Shown: positions 9,639-17,983 of the stretch, piece after piece
Numbering within the stretch: position 1 is the first letter of the stretch
Layout: each line of letters starts with the position of its first letter
Source of the DNA: CAVQGZ01 sp963712175
Lineage (GTDB): Bacteria > Actinomycetota > Actinomycetes > Jiangellales > Jiangellaceae
Length of the DNA: 64,000 bases
NCBI GenBank assembly: GCA_963712175.1
Contig: CAVQGZ010000012.1
Location: 14,224-78,223 of the forward strand
Reading direction: 5' to 3'
Notes under the pieces: generated by a model
What the model was told of the DNA's origin: nothing
The model's database searches: none
What the model saw: only the letters and a program-made list of their open reading frames with translations
Made by a program: the position numbers and the translations under genes

Positions 9639-10469
9639 GTGAGCACGTCCCCCCGAGCGGCGACGCAGCGGCACGCCGTACGCCGGTCTGCTGCCTTCTT
9701 CGACCTCGACAAGACAATCATCGCGCGCTCGAGCGCACTGGCGTTCAGCCGGCCGTTCTACCGAGGTGGGCTCATCAACCGCCGCTCGGTTCTGCGGAGC
9801 GCCTACGCCCAGTTCGTGTTCCTCGTCGGCGGTGCCGACCACGACCAGATGGAGCGGATGCGCGAGTACATGTCGGCCCTGGTCGTCGGTTGGCCCGTGG
9901 CGACGGTGCGCGACATCGTGTCGGAGACGCTGCACACGATCGTGGACCCGATCGTCTACCAGGAGGCCGTCCGACTCATCGATGAGCACCACGTGGCGGG
10001 GCGCGACGTCGTCATCGTGTCGTCCTCGGGTGAGGAGCTGGTCGAGCCCATCGGTGAGATGCTCGGCGCCGACCGGTCGCTCGGCACCCGGATGGAGGTC
10101 GCCGACGGTCGATACACCGGCGTCATCGACGACTACCTCTACGCCGAGGCCAAGGCAGAGGCCATCACGGCAGTCGCCGCCGAGCAGGGCTACGACCTCG
10201 ATCGCAGCTACGCGTACTCGGACTCCGTCACCGACGTGCCGATGCTCGAGGCGGTGGGCCACCCCTACGCAGTCAACCCCGACCGAGCGCTTCGGCGGGA
10301 GGCTGCGGCACGCGGATGGCCCGTCCTCGTCTTCAGCCAGCCGGTAGCGCTGCGACGCCAGGCCCTACGCGAGCGGTGGAGCTCGGGCCAGCTGGCCCTG
10401 GCAGCCGGCGCCGGTGCCGCCGCAGCAGCGGCCGGCGTTGCGTGGTACGTCGCCTCCCGCCGCCGCTGA
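9639..10469 (+). CDS. HAD-IB family phosphatase (SerB-like)
   Basis: A 276-residue HAD hydrolase. Motif I is FFDLDKTII (nucleophile Asp near residue 22, acid Asp at 24), motif II is VIVSSSGEEL, and motif III/IV is AYSDSVTDVPMLEAVGHPYAVNPD. The family includes phosphoserine phosphatase and related small-molecule phosphatases; substrate cannot be told from sequence. A C-terminal Ala-rich hydrophobic stretch (LALAAGAGAAAAAAGVAWYV) ending in RRR suggests a membrane anchor. The GTG start is preferred because a -10 box sits eight bases upstream and the region before it lacks conserved sequence. Homologues occupy the same place next to the Tad-like operon in mycobacteria (Rv3661). Confidence 0.88.
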   Translation: MSTSPRAATQRHAVRRSAAFFDLDKTIIARSSALAFSRPFYRGGLINRRSVLRSAYAQFVFLVGGADHDQMERMREYMSALVVGWPVATVRDIVSETLHTIVDPIVYQEAVRLIDEHHVAGRDVVIVSSSGEELVEPIGEMLGADRSLGTRMEVADGRYTGVIDDYLYAEAKAEAITAVAAEQGYDLDRSYAYSDSVTDVPMLEAVGHPYAVNPDRALRREAAARGWPVLVFSQPVALRRQALRERWSSGQLALAAGAGAAAAAAGVAWYVASRRR

Positions 10470-10470
10470 C

Positions 10471-11184
10471 TCAGCGCGGCGCCGTGAGCATGCCTGCCGT
10501 CACCTCGGCAGCCGCCGTGTAGGCGCGACAGCACCGCTCCACCCAGGTGGCGACTGCCGCGTCCGTCCCGGTGAGCAGACGTGCCCGCTCGTGGGCATAC
10601 CCCTCGGCCTCGGCGAGGTGGCCCTCCTCGGCCACCAGCACCGCCGTGCGGTCGAGGCCGGACGAGATGAGCACGACGCGCTCCGCAGCCCGACCGACAA
10701 GGCCACCCGCCGGTGCGAACGCCTCGGCAGCCTCGGCGTGCACGACTGCTGCCACGACGATGGCCGGCACGGGCGAGCCCGGCTGGGCAGCGCGAGCGAC
10801 CTCGGCCATGGTGCTGGTGAGCCGCCGGGCCGACACGGCGCTCGCTGGTCGTCCGAGGGCATCGGAGTCAACCAGGTCAGCCGCAGCCAGCAGATGGAGC
10901 CGGGCCAGCACCTGCAGGGGCGCGGAGCGCCACAGCCGTACGAGACCGGCCGACTCCTCCGTCACGCGCCAGGCACCCTTGACGACCGGGTCGTCCGTGT
11001 CCGCCGGGTCCACGCCTTCCAGCCGGGCGGAGGCCTGCGCTCCCCGGTGGACGGACTGGGCCGCGAGACCAGCAGCTCCGGTCTGCACCCCGCGCGCCCG
11101 CAGCACGACATCGATGGCGTCCCGGGTGGCGGCCGCGGCCTGCGCGACGCCGGGGAGCCCGCAGGCGCGCACCAATGGGATCAC
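10471..11184 (-). CDS. Conserved actinobacterial protein of unknown function (Rv3662c-like position)
   Basis: A 237-residue Ala-rich, mostly helical protein with no motif I can name and no signal peptide. It occurs after the HAD phosphatase in many actinobacteria and is sometimes labelled oxidoreductase, for which I see no cofactor motif. Readable blocks are IPLVRACGLPGVAQAAAATRD at the N-terminus and HAEAAEAFAPAGGLVGRAAERV in the second half. The GTG start at 11184 has a TACCGT box six bases upstream. It converges on the HAD gene with one base between the stops. Confidence 0.6.
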   Translation of the reverse strand: MIPLVRACGLPGVAQAAAATRDAIDVVLRARGVQTGAAGLAAQSVHRGAQASARLEGVDPADTDDPVVKGAWRVTEESAGLVRLWRSAPLQVLARLHLLAAADLVDSDALGRPASAVSARRLTSTMAEVARAAQPGSPVPAIVVAAVVHAEAAEAFAPAGGLVGRAAERVVLISSGLDRTAVLVAEEGHLAEAEGYAHERARLLTGTDAAVATWVERCCRAYTAAAEVTAGMLTAPR

Positions 11185-11190
11185 CCGCCC

Positions 11191-11196
11191 ACGGTA
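11191..11196 (-). promoter_or_regulatory. -10 box TACCGT, leaderless start candidate
   Basis: On the reverse strand TACCGT lies six bases before the GTG at 11184. It sits back to back with the -10 box of the divergent histidine kinase gene, 16 bases apart, so the two promoters must overlap and could compete. Confidence 0.4.
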
Positions 11197-11212
11197 TCCG
11201 GGGCCGGACGAG

Positions 11213-11218
11213 TACGTT
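11213..11218 (+). promoter_or_regulatory. -10 box TACGTT, leaderless start candidate
   Basis: TACGTT lies eight bases before the ATG of the sensor kinase at 11227, with no ribosome site between. It probably drives the whole kinase-regulator-symporter operon. Confidence 0.45.
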
Positions 11219-11226
11219 CGGCGCTC

Positions 11227-12405
11227 ATGCGGGAGTGGGTGCTCGCCGGGATGGCAGCTGCCGTGGCGATCATCGTCACGCTGGCCGCCGCCCGCCTCAT
11301 CGGAGGGCGCAACGAGCTCAGCCACCCCGCCGATGTGGCCACCTACCGGACGCTGAACACGGCCAGCATGGCCGCACCCGCCCTTCGTGCAGGCCTGGAC
11401 TCGGACTCCGCCGATGCGGCCGTTCGTTACCTCCGGTCTCTGCTCGGAGCCGACGCCGTCGCGATCACCGGCACAACCAAGACTCTCGCGTGGGACGGGA
11501 TCGGCGACGATGGCTCCGGCGCGGCCATCACGCACGCCTCGAGCGCGATGACCCATCAGCGGAGCGAGGTCCTCGGGGCCCACCAGCTGTCGGGAGCCGT
11601 GTCGATGCTGCGCTACGCCGTGGCCGCCCCGCTGCTTGCGGGGGACCGCGTGGTGGGAGCGCTCATCGCGTACGAGCGCACCCGCCCGGGTGCGATCACC
11701 ATCCGCGCGACGGAGGAGGTGGCGCGCTTCGTGTCCGGCCAGCTGGAGCTGGCCGAGCTCGACCAGTCGCGCACCCGCATGGCGGAGGCCGAGGTACGAG
11801 CTCTGCGGGCACAGATCTCGCCCCACTTCATCTACAACTCGCTGACCGCGATCGCGTCGTTCGTGCGCACCGATCCCGACCAGGCTCGTGAGCTGCTTCT
11901 GGAGTTCGCCGACTTCACGCGCTACTCCTTCCGCCGCCACGGCGAGTTCACGACGCTGGCCGAGGAGCTGCGCTCGATCGAGCAGTACCTGATGCTCGAG
12001 AAGGCTCGATTCGGCGACCGGTTGGACGTGACCGTGCGGGTGGCGCCCGAGGTCATGCCGGTCACGGTTCCGTTCCTGTGCGTGCAACCGCTGGTCGAGA
12101 ACGCCGTACGGCACGGGCTCGAGGGCAAGTCGGGTGTCGGGCACGTGGCGATCCGTGCCGAGGACGTCGGCGCGGAGGCCGTCATCTCGGTCGAGGACGA
12201 CGGCGTGGGGATCGACCCGGACAAGGTTCGCCGAACGCTCTCCGGGGCACCCGGGGGAGACCACATCGGTCTGGCCAACGTCGACGAGCGGATGCGCACG
12301 GCCTTCGGTGACAGATACGGCGTCGTAGTGGAGACTGCCGAGGGCGAGGGCACCAAGGTCACTCTTCGAGTCCCCAAGTTCGCGGTAGGAGTTGCAGCGA
12401 CGTGA
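11227..12405 (+). CDS. LytS-type sensor histidine kinase
   Basis: A 392-residue kinase: one N-terminal transmembrane helix (about 5-22), a GAF-like sensory region (50-170), a short coiled linker, the LytS/YehU dimerisation domain with the phospho-acceptor in QISPHFIYNSL (His near 200), and a GHKL ATPase domain with ENAVRHG (N box near 290), VEDDGVGID and GLANVDERM. Relatives BtsS/YpdA sense pyruvate and control carboxylate transporters. It overlaps the LytTR regulator gene by four bases, and a symporter follows, so a role in sensing acetate, pyruvate or a similar acid is inferred. Confidence 0.9.
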   Translation: MREWVLAGMAAAVAIIVTLAAARLIGGRNELSHPADVATYRTLNTASMAAPALRAGLDSDSADAAVRYLRSLLGADAVAITGTTKTLAWDGIGDDGSGAAITHASSAMTHQRSEVLGAHQLSGAVSMLRYAVAAPLLAGDRVVGALIAYERTRPGAITIRATEEVARFVSGQLELAELDQSRTRMAEAEVRALRAQISPHFIYNSLTAIASFVRTDPDQARELLLEFADFTRYSFRRHGEFTTLAEELRSIEQYLMLEKARFGDRLDVTVRVAPEVMPVTVPFLCVQPLVENAVRHGLEGKSGVGHVAIRAEDVGAEAVISVEDDGVGIDPDKVRRTLSGAPGGDHIGLANVDERMRTAFGDRYGVVVETAEGEGTKVTLRVPKFAVGVAAT

Positions 12406-13160
12406 CGATGCGGGTCCTGGCCGTCGACGACGAGCGCCCAGCGCTCGACGAGCTCGCGTTCCTACTGGAGCGAGACCCACGGGTCGAAGCCGTCCACACG
12501 GCGTCGGACGGCGCGACGGCGCTGCGGATGCTGCAGGAGGCCTCCGTGGACGCCGTGTTCCTCGACATCCGGATGCCCGGACTCACCGGTCTCGACCTCG
12601 CGCGCGTACTCGGCAGGTTCCGGCAGGCGCCCGTCGTGGTCTTCGTGTCCGCCTACGACGACCACGCCGTCGACGCCTTCGAGGTCAAGGCGGTCGACTA
12701 CGTCATGAAGCCGGTCCGCGAGGCCCGCCTGCGTGAGGCGGTGCGCCGCGCCCACGAGGCGCGCCGTCCGCCGCCGCAGACCGAGGCCGAGGAACACCCC
12801 GACGAGACGATCCCCGTCGAGCTGGGTGGGGTCACCCGGTTCATCCAGCGCAGCGAGATCCGCTACGCCGAGGCCCAAGGCGACTACGCGCGGCTGCACA
12901 CGTCCGACGGCTCACACCTCGTGCGGGTGCCGCTGTCGGCGCTCGAAGAACGGTGGGGCCCTGAGGGGTTTGTCCGGATCCACCGAAGCCACCTGGTCTC
13001 CATCGGGCACATCCTCCAGATCCGCACCGACAGTGGGCGAGTAACGGTCGAGGTTGTCGGTGGCGACGTCCTGCAGGTGAGCCGGCGGCACACCCGCGAG
13101 CTCCGGGACCGACTGATCCGCCAGGTCCGTCCTGGGCGAGACGACCCCCAGCGGCCATGA
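12402..13160 (+). CDS. LytTR-family response regulator
   Basis: A 252-residue regulator. The receiver domain (1-120) has the acidic pair VDDE, phospho-acceptor Asp in AVFLDIRMPG (about residue 55) and the conserved Lys in VDYVMKPV. The LytTR DNA-binding domain (about 140-240) reads IRYAEAQGDYARLHT, VRIHRSHLV and VSRRHTRELRDRL. It is the partner of the preceding LytS kinase (start GTG overlapping its stop). By family knowledge such regulators bind direct repeats upstream of a transporter gene; here the transporter is two genes downstream in the same operon. Confidence 0.92.
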   Translation: MTMRVLAVDDERPALDELAFLLERDPRVEAVHTASDGATALRMLQEASVDAVFLDIRMPGLTGLDLARVLGRFRQAPVVVFVSAYDDHAVDAFEVKAVDYVMKPVREARLREAVRRAHEARRPPPQTEAEEHPDETIPVELGGVTRFIQRSEIRYAEAQGDYARLHTSDGSHLVRVPLSALEERWGPEGFVRIHRSHLVSIGHILQIRTDSGRVTVEVVGGDVLQVSRRHTRELRDRLIRQVRPGRDDPQRP

Positions 13161-13531
13161 GCCGAATGGAGCCGGGTCGCCGGGTCGTGGTTCGCCGAGA
13201 GCCTCGCGCGCCGTCCACGTCGGTGCGGGCCGGCAGCCGGGACATCGACGAGCAGACCGCGCTGGGCGAGACGTACATGCGCTCGCTCGTACGCACCCAG
13301 CTTCGCCTCGGGCTGGCCGCCCTGGCGGTCGTGATCGTGCCGCTCGCGCTCATCCCCGCCGTCCTCGCGGTCTTCCCCGCGTTGGGGCGCCTTGCCGTCG
13401 GACCGGTGCCGCTTCCCTGGTTGCTCCTGGGTGTGGTCATCTACCCGCTGCTCGTGCTGGTCGGGTGGCGCTACGTGCGCCAGGCCGAGCGGAACGAGGC
13501 GGCGTTCGAGCTCATCGTGACTCGGCAATGA
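13157..13531 (+). CDS. Small two-helix membrane protein, DUF485/DUF4212-like symporter partner
   Basis: A 124-residue protein with a basic N-terminus (about 55 residues) and two hydrophobic helices (about 52-75 and 84-104), ending RYVRQAERNEAAFELIV. Small DUF485 or DUF4212 proteins encoded directly before SSS acetate or lactate symporters have this shape and are thought to be accessory subunits. The ATG overlaps the regulator stop, and the symporter ATG overlaps its own stop by four bases. The family assignment rests on layout and topology more than on a strict motif. Confidence 0.7.
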   Translation: MSRMEPGRRVVVRREPRAPSTSVRAGSRDIDEQTALGETYMRSLVRTQLRLGLAALAVVIVPLALIPAVLAVFPALGRLAVGPVPLPWLLLGVVIYPLLVLVGWRYVRQAERNEAAFELIVTRQ

Positions 13532-15297
13532 GCTCGCCGGTGAGTGCCGGGCTGGCGCTGGCGGCCATCGGCATGACGGTGCTGGCGGCCGTGGCCATCG
13601 GGGCCTACGGCAACCGCGCCTCGCGCACCCCGAGCGACTTCTACGTCGCATCCAGGTCGGTCTCTCCCGGGCTGAACGCCTCCGCGATCGGCGGGGAGTA
13701 CCTGTCGGCTGCCAGCTTCCTGGGGATCGCCGGGCTGGTGCTGGCCTACGGCGTGGACATGCTCTGGTACCCGGTCGGCTACACCGTCGGGTACCTGCTG
13801 CTGCTGGTGCTGGTGGCCGCGCCGTTGCGTCGCTCCGGCGCCTTCACCATCCCCGACTTCGCCCAGGGCCGGCTGCAGTCGACGCGCGTGCGCGCGGTCG
13901 CCACCGCGCTGGTGGTGATCATCGGGTGGCTCTACCTGATCCCCCAGATGCAGGGTGCCGGGCTGACGCTCGGCACCGTGGTCGGCGCGCCCACCTGGGT
14001 CGGCGTGCTGACCGTCGGACTGGTGGTGCTGAGCGCTGTTGCCGGCGGCGGGATGCGCAGCATCACCCTCGTGCAAGCCTTCCAGTACTGGCTGAAGCTG
14101 TTCGCCATCGCGGTCCCCGTCTTCTTCCTCGTCGCAGCATGGCGCGCTGACGGGAGCCCGGACGTGCTGGCCGACACCCCGCCGCAGTTCGGCGAGCGCA
14201 CCACTGTGACGATGAGCAGCGAGGTCACGCTGACGATCGCCGACGCCGTCACGGTGCAGACCGCGGGGTCGGTGGACGGTGAGCCGGTGCAGGGCCCGCT
14301 GCGCCTGCTCCCCGGGGAGTACACCGTAGGAGTCGACACGACGCTGGTCTTCCCAGCCGGTGCCACCGTTCCCGGCGTCGAGGCTGCCCCGGCGTTGTCG
14401 GGGGACGAGTGGGGATACCCACTGTCCAACGGTCAGAGCGAACCGCTGTACCGCGTCTACTCGCTGATGGTCGCCCTGTTCTTCGGCACGATGGGCCTGC
14501 CGCACGTCCTCGTGCGCTTCTACACCAACCCGGACGGACGGGCCGCGCGACGAACCGCCCTGACCGTGCTCGGCCTCGTCGGCATCTTCTACCTCACCCC
14601 CCCGATCTACGGGGCGCTGGGGCGCCTGTACACCCCGGAGCTTCTCATCACCGGACGAACCGACGCCGTCGTGCTCACGCTGCCCACAGCCATGGTGGAC
14701 GGCACCGGGGGTCAGCTGCTCGGCGCCCTGGTCGCGGCAGGAGCGTTCGCGGCCTTCCTGTCGACATCCTCCGGACTGGTCGTGTCGGTGGCCGGAGTTC
14801 TCTCCCAAGATGTGCTCGGGCGTCGCGGTGGATCACCACGCCGCACGTTCCGCCTCGCCACAGCCATCGCGGTACTCGTCCCGGTCCTGCTGACCCTGGC
14901 CAGCCAACGGCTCGGCGTCGCGAGCATGGTCGGGCTTGCGTTCGCGGTGGCCGCGTCCTCGTTCTGCCCGCTGCTGCTGCTCGGCATCTGGTGGCCGCGC
15001 CTCACCGCCCCCGGTGCGGTCGCCGGGCTTGTCAGCGGCGGGGGGCTCGCTGCCGCCGCTGTGCTCACGACGATCCTGCTCGGGCCGACCGACGGGTGGC
15101 TCGGGGCGCTGCTCGCTCAGCCAGCCGCCTGGTCGATGCCGCTAGCGTTCGTCACCATGGTTGTCGTGTCTCGGATGACGCCGCGCGAGACCCCCGGCGG
15201 AGTCCAGCGCATCATGGTTCGCCTGCACACCCCAGAGTCGCTGGGCCTGGACCGTGGCGCCCGACTCACCGGACGGGGCGGACGGGGCGGACGGTGA
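13528..15297 (+). CDS. Sodium:solute symporter, ActP-like (acetate/short carboxylate uptake)
   Basis: A 589-residue SSS-family transporter with about 13 hydrophobic segments. SDFYVASRSVSPGLNASAIGGEYLSAASFLG is the conserved first loop of acetate permeases, and GLPHVLVRFYTNPDGRAARRT is the typical mid-protein signature. Between two helices lies a polar insertion of about 100 residues (near 208-305, rich in Thr and Val), absent from the E. coli ActP plan and probably an extracytoplasmic beta-rich domain. Acetyl-CoA synthetase is encoded downstream, which supports acetate as substrate; pyruvate or propionate are alternatives. The stop overlaps the next GTG. Confidence 0.85.
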   Translation: MSSPVSAGLALAAIGMTVLAAVAIGAYGNRASRTPSDFYVASRSVSPGLNASAIGGEYLSAASFLGIAGLVLAYGVDMLWYPVGYTVGYLLLLVLVAAPLRRSGAFTIPDFAQGRLQSTRVRAVATALVVIIGWLYLIPQMQGAGLTLGTVVGAPTWVGVLTVGLVVLSAVAGGGMRSITLVQAFQYWLKLFAIAVPVFFLVAAWRADGSPDVLADTPPQFGERTTVTMSSEVTLTIADAVTVQTAGSVDGEPVQGPLRLLPGEYTVGVDTTLVFPAGATVPGVEAAPALSGDEWGYPLSNGQSEPLYRVYSLMVALFFGTMGLPHVLVRFYTNPDGRAARRTALTVLGLVGIFYLTPPIYGALGRLYTPELLITGRTDAVVLTLPTAMVDGTGGQLLGALVAAGAFAAFLSTSSGLVVSVAGVLSQDVLGRRGGSPRRTFRLATAIAVLVPVLLTLASQRLGVASMVGLAFAVAASSFCPLLLLGIWWPRLTAPGAVAGLVSGGGLAAAAVLTTILLGPTDGWLGALLAQPAAWSMPLAFVTMVVVSRMTPRETPGGVQRIMVRLHTPESLGLDRGARLTGRGGRGGR

Positions 15298-16262
15298 GCG
15301 TGCCGCCGGGACAACCGTCGCCGACGACGCTGGCTGTGATGCAGCAGCTGGCCGACGAGCTCGCACCCATCGATGCCGTCGCCGGGCTGGCTGACCACTA
15401 CGACCTGGTCACCCGCACCGCGCTCACCGAGGGCGAGGACGCCTTCGGCCCCCCGCCCGTCCCTTACGCCTGGCTGGCCCTCGGCTCGCACGCTCGCCGG
15501 GAGCCGTCGCTGGCCAGCGACCAGGACAACGCCATCGTCATGGCCACCGATGCCCCCGAGGCCAAGGCCTACGGCGAGAAGATCGCGTCGCACGTGGTCG
15601 ACGCCCTGCACGAAGCCGGGCTGCGACGCTGCGACGGCGACTACATGGCCACCACCTGGAACCACAGCCTTGCCGAGTGGCAGACCATCTTGCGGCGGCG
15701 GTTCATCGACCCGAAGCCCGAGGACATCCTCGACGCCGACGTCTTCCTCGACCTTCGTCCGATCGCCGGCGACCTCGACGTCTCCCCGCTGCAGGACATC
15801 ATGGTCGGTGCGGCCGGCTCGACTCGCCTGCTGCAAGGGCTCGCAGCCTCAGCCGTGACGTACCCGTCCGGTCTCGGGCCCCTCGGCCGGCTGCGGCTGA
15901 CGTCGGGGAAGGTGGACCTCAAGAAGGGCGGGCTGGCGCCGCTCACCATGATCGCCCGGACCTACAGCCTGGCATCGGGGTCCACGGCGGTCGGGACGCG
16001 AGAACGGCTGGCCGTCGCTGAGGAGTCCGAACAGCTGAGCGCCCGGGCCGCGGGGCGGCTGGGATTCGCCCACGCTCTGCTCACTCGCCTGCGGCTGAAG
16101 CACCAGCTGCGGTCGGCGAAGGCCGGGGAGCCCGTGACCGACCTGGTTCCGCCCAGCCGTATTCGGTGGGTGGACGAGCGGCTGCTGCGTCAGGCGTTCG
16201 ACGCCATCCGCGAGGTGCAGCAGGCAACGGCCCTCCGGTTCAGGACCGACATGCACGGCTAG
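15294..16262 (+). CDS. DUF294 putative nucleotidyltransferase
   Basis: A 322-residue protein of the GlnD-like group. YAWLALGSHARREPSLASDQDNAIV carries the polymerase-beta-type motif: Gly-Ser (about 64-65) and the metal pair in DQD (76, 78); DADVFLDLRPIAGD provides the third acidic strand. The C-terminal part (LGRLRLTSGKVDLKKGGLAPL) is the DUF294 substrate-binding domain. Proteobacterial relatives carry extra cNMP-binding and CBS domains, which are missing here. The target is unknown; because it overlaps the symporter gene and precedes an exonuclease, nucleotidylation of a transport or regulatory protein is a reasonable guess. Confidence 0.82.
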   Translation: MSVPPGQPSPTTLAVMQQLADELAPIDAVAGLADHYDLVTRTALTEGEDAFGPPPVPYAWLALGSHARREPSLASDQDNAIVMATDAPEAKAYGEKIASHVVDALHEAGLRRCDGDYMATTWNHSLAEWQTILRRRFIDPKPEDILDADVFLDLRPIAGDLDVSPLQDIMVGAAGSTRLLQGLAASAVTYPSGLGPLGRLRLTSGKVDLKKGGLAPLTMIARTYSLASGSTAVGTRERLAVAEESEQLSARAAGRLGFAHALLTRLRLKHQLRSAKAGEPVTDLVPPSRIRWVDERLLRQAFDAIREVQQATALRFRTDMHG

Positions 16263-16283
16263 AAGGACACGACGGGAGGGTCC

Positions 16284-17774
16284 ATGCGACGCAGAACCAC
16301 GCGCAAGGCGATGCTCATCGCCGGCTTCGCGGCGCTCGTGCCCGCGGTCACGGCCGCCGTTGTCATCCTGGATCTCGACCCTGCCTCGCGCGAAGCCCTC
16401 GCCGAGGCCGCACGCCAGGAGTGGTGGGCGCTGGCCCTCGGTCTCGGCGCACTCGTCGGCGGCGTCTTCTGGATCATGCGCGGCGGCTTGCACGCACACG
16501 ACCAGGCCGCCCGTCGGCTGGCCTCGGCTGCCCGGACGGCCGCGACCGCCAACCCGGCCCACCGGGCCGACGACGACGGACCGAGCGAGGCACACACCGA
16601 GGTCGCCGAGGCCATCAATGCCCTGGCCACCCGAGCAGAGCTGGCCGAACGGGCGGTGGACGATCGGGTGGCCGCCGCGCGGGCGGAGCTGGCCGCCGAG
16701 CGCGACCGGCTTGCCGCCGTCCTGGCCGACCTGGAGCTGCCGGTGATGGTCTGCACCCCCGACGGGATGGTGCTGCTGCTCAACGAGGCAGCCCGCAACG
16801 CCTGCGGCCGGCACAACTTCTTGGGTATCGGACGCTCGGTATTCTCCGTGCTCGACCGCGACGACCTCGCCGAACCCGTGCAGCGGGCGTTGCAGGGCGA
16901 GCGGCTCGAGGCCCCCGTCCGGTGCGGAGCGAGCACGCTCGACTTTCGCGTGGGGCCCGTCACCGAGGCCGGTCGCTTCTCCGGCTTCGTGCTGGTCGGG
17001 CCCGCACCGGTCAGTGCCGAGGCCACCACCGATGACAGGGCGGACGACGGCATCGGTCTCGTCGGCGCCGTGGAGGCGGACCCGGCACCGGCACCGCCGG
17101 CGCCCCGCCCGGTGGTCTACGACTTCAGGCTGCTCGACCTCGACGCCGGCGCACCGGGGGCCGACGACGACCTGCGGGCCCTGGCGTTCACGGTGCTCGA
17201 CACCGAGACCACGGGGCTCGACCCCCGTGGTGGGGACGCGATCGTGTCGGTCGGCGCGGTGCGCGTGGATCGTTCCCGGGTCCGCGAGGACGACGTCCTC
17301 GACCGCCTGGTCGACCCCGCTCGACCCATCCCCGCGGTTGCGACGGCCGTTCACGGCATCACCGACGACATGGTGGCCGGGCGGTCGAGCCTGGCGACGG
17401 TCCTCGTCGACCTCTCGCGGTTCTCCGAGGACACGGTGCTGGTCGGCCACGACATTGCCTTCGACCTGGCCTTCCTGCGCCCAGCTGAGGCCGCGGCCGG
17501 CGTGGCGCTACCCGGGCGGGTGCTCGACATCCTGCTCCTGTCAGCCGTGCTGCACCCGGCCGAGGGCGAGAACCACTCCCTCGACGCGCTCGCTCGCCGC
17601 TACGGCGTGCCGGTGATCGGTCGCCACACTGCTCTGGGCGATGCCCTGGTGACGGCCGAGATCCTCGTCCACATGATCTCCCAGCTCGCGGCGCAGGGCG
17701 TCACGACGTACGGCGATGCGGTCGCTGCCGCCTCAGCCACGACGCTCGCCAAACAGAGCGCCCGGCGCTTCTGA
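16284..17774 (+). CDS. Membrane-anchored PAS plus DEDDh 3'-5' exonuclease (DnaQ-like)
   Basis: A 496-residue fusion. Two transmembrane helices (about 10-28 and 48-66) are followed by a HAMP-like or coiled segment (70-150), a PAS-like domain (about 150-235, LELPVMVCTPDGMVLLLNEAA) and a linker rich in Pro and Ala. The DEDDh domain (about 298-485) has all motifs: FTVLDTETTGLDP, VGHDIAFDLAFL and RHTALGDALVTAEI. This is not a replicative epsilon subunit, since it is membrane-bound and sensory. It lies 21 bases after the DUF294 gene. Similar exonucleases are encoded with acetate symporters in proteobacteria; the natural substrate is not known. Confidence 0.85.
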   Translation: MRRRTTRKAMLIAGFAALVPAVTAAVVILDLDPASREALAEAARQEWWALALGLGALVGGVFWIMRGGLHAHDQAARRLASAARTAATANPAHRADDDGPSEAHTEVAEAINALATRAELAERAVDDRVAAARAELAAERDRLAAVLADLELPVMVCTPDGMVLLLNEAARNACGRHNFLGIGRSVFSVLDRDDLAEPVQRALQGERLEAPVRCGASTLDFRVGPVTEAGRFSGFVLVGPAPVSAEATTDDRADDGIGLVGAVEADPAPAPPAPRPVVYDFRLLDLDAGAPGADDDLRALAFTVLDTETTGLDPRGGDAIVSVGAVRVDRSRVREDDVLDRLVDPARPIPAVATAVHGITDDMVAGRSSLATVLVDLSRFSEDTVLVGHDIAFDLAFLRPAEAAAGVALPGRVLDILLLSAVLHPAEGENHSLDALARRYGVPVIGRHTALGDALVTAEILVHMISQLAAQGVTTYGDAVAAASATTLAKQSARRF

Positions 17775-17983
17775 CCGCTCGTCGCCACCGTGGCGCCGCT
17801 CGCCGCAGATCGCGACGCACCCGGAGTGCGCTGCCCCGGCGCGCTCCTAGCGTGCCAATCAGAGGCGATCCGCTGCCTCGGCGAGGACCGCCTGGATAGT
17901 CTCCGGGACGGGGGTCGCGGACCTCGATCCGTGGCTCCTGGCCCGGCACCGCGTACGAACCACCTCACCGCAAGGAGCCCGTC

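Noticed and set aside
16284..17774. DNA polymerase III epsilon subunit
   Set aside because: The exonuclease motifs match, but two membrane helices and a PAS domain precede them and the gene sits in a transport operon.
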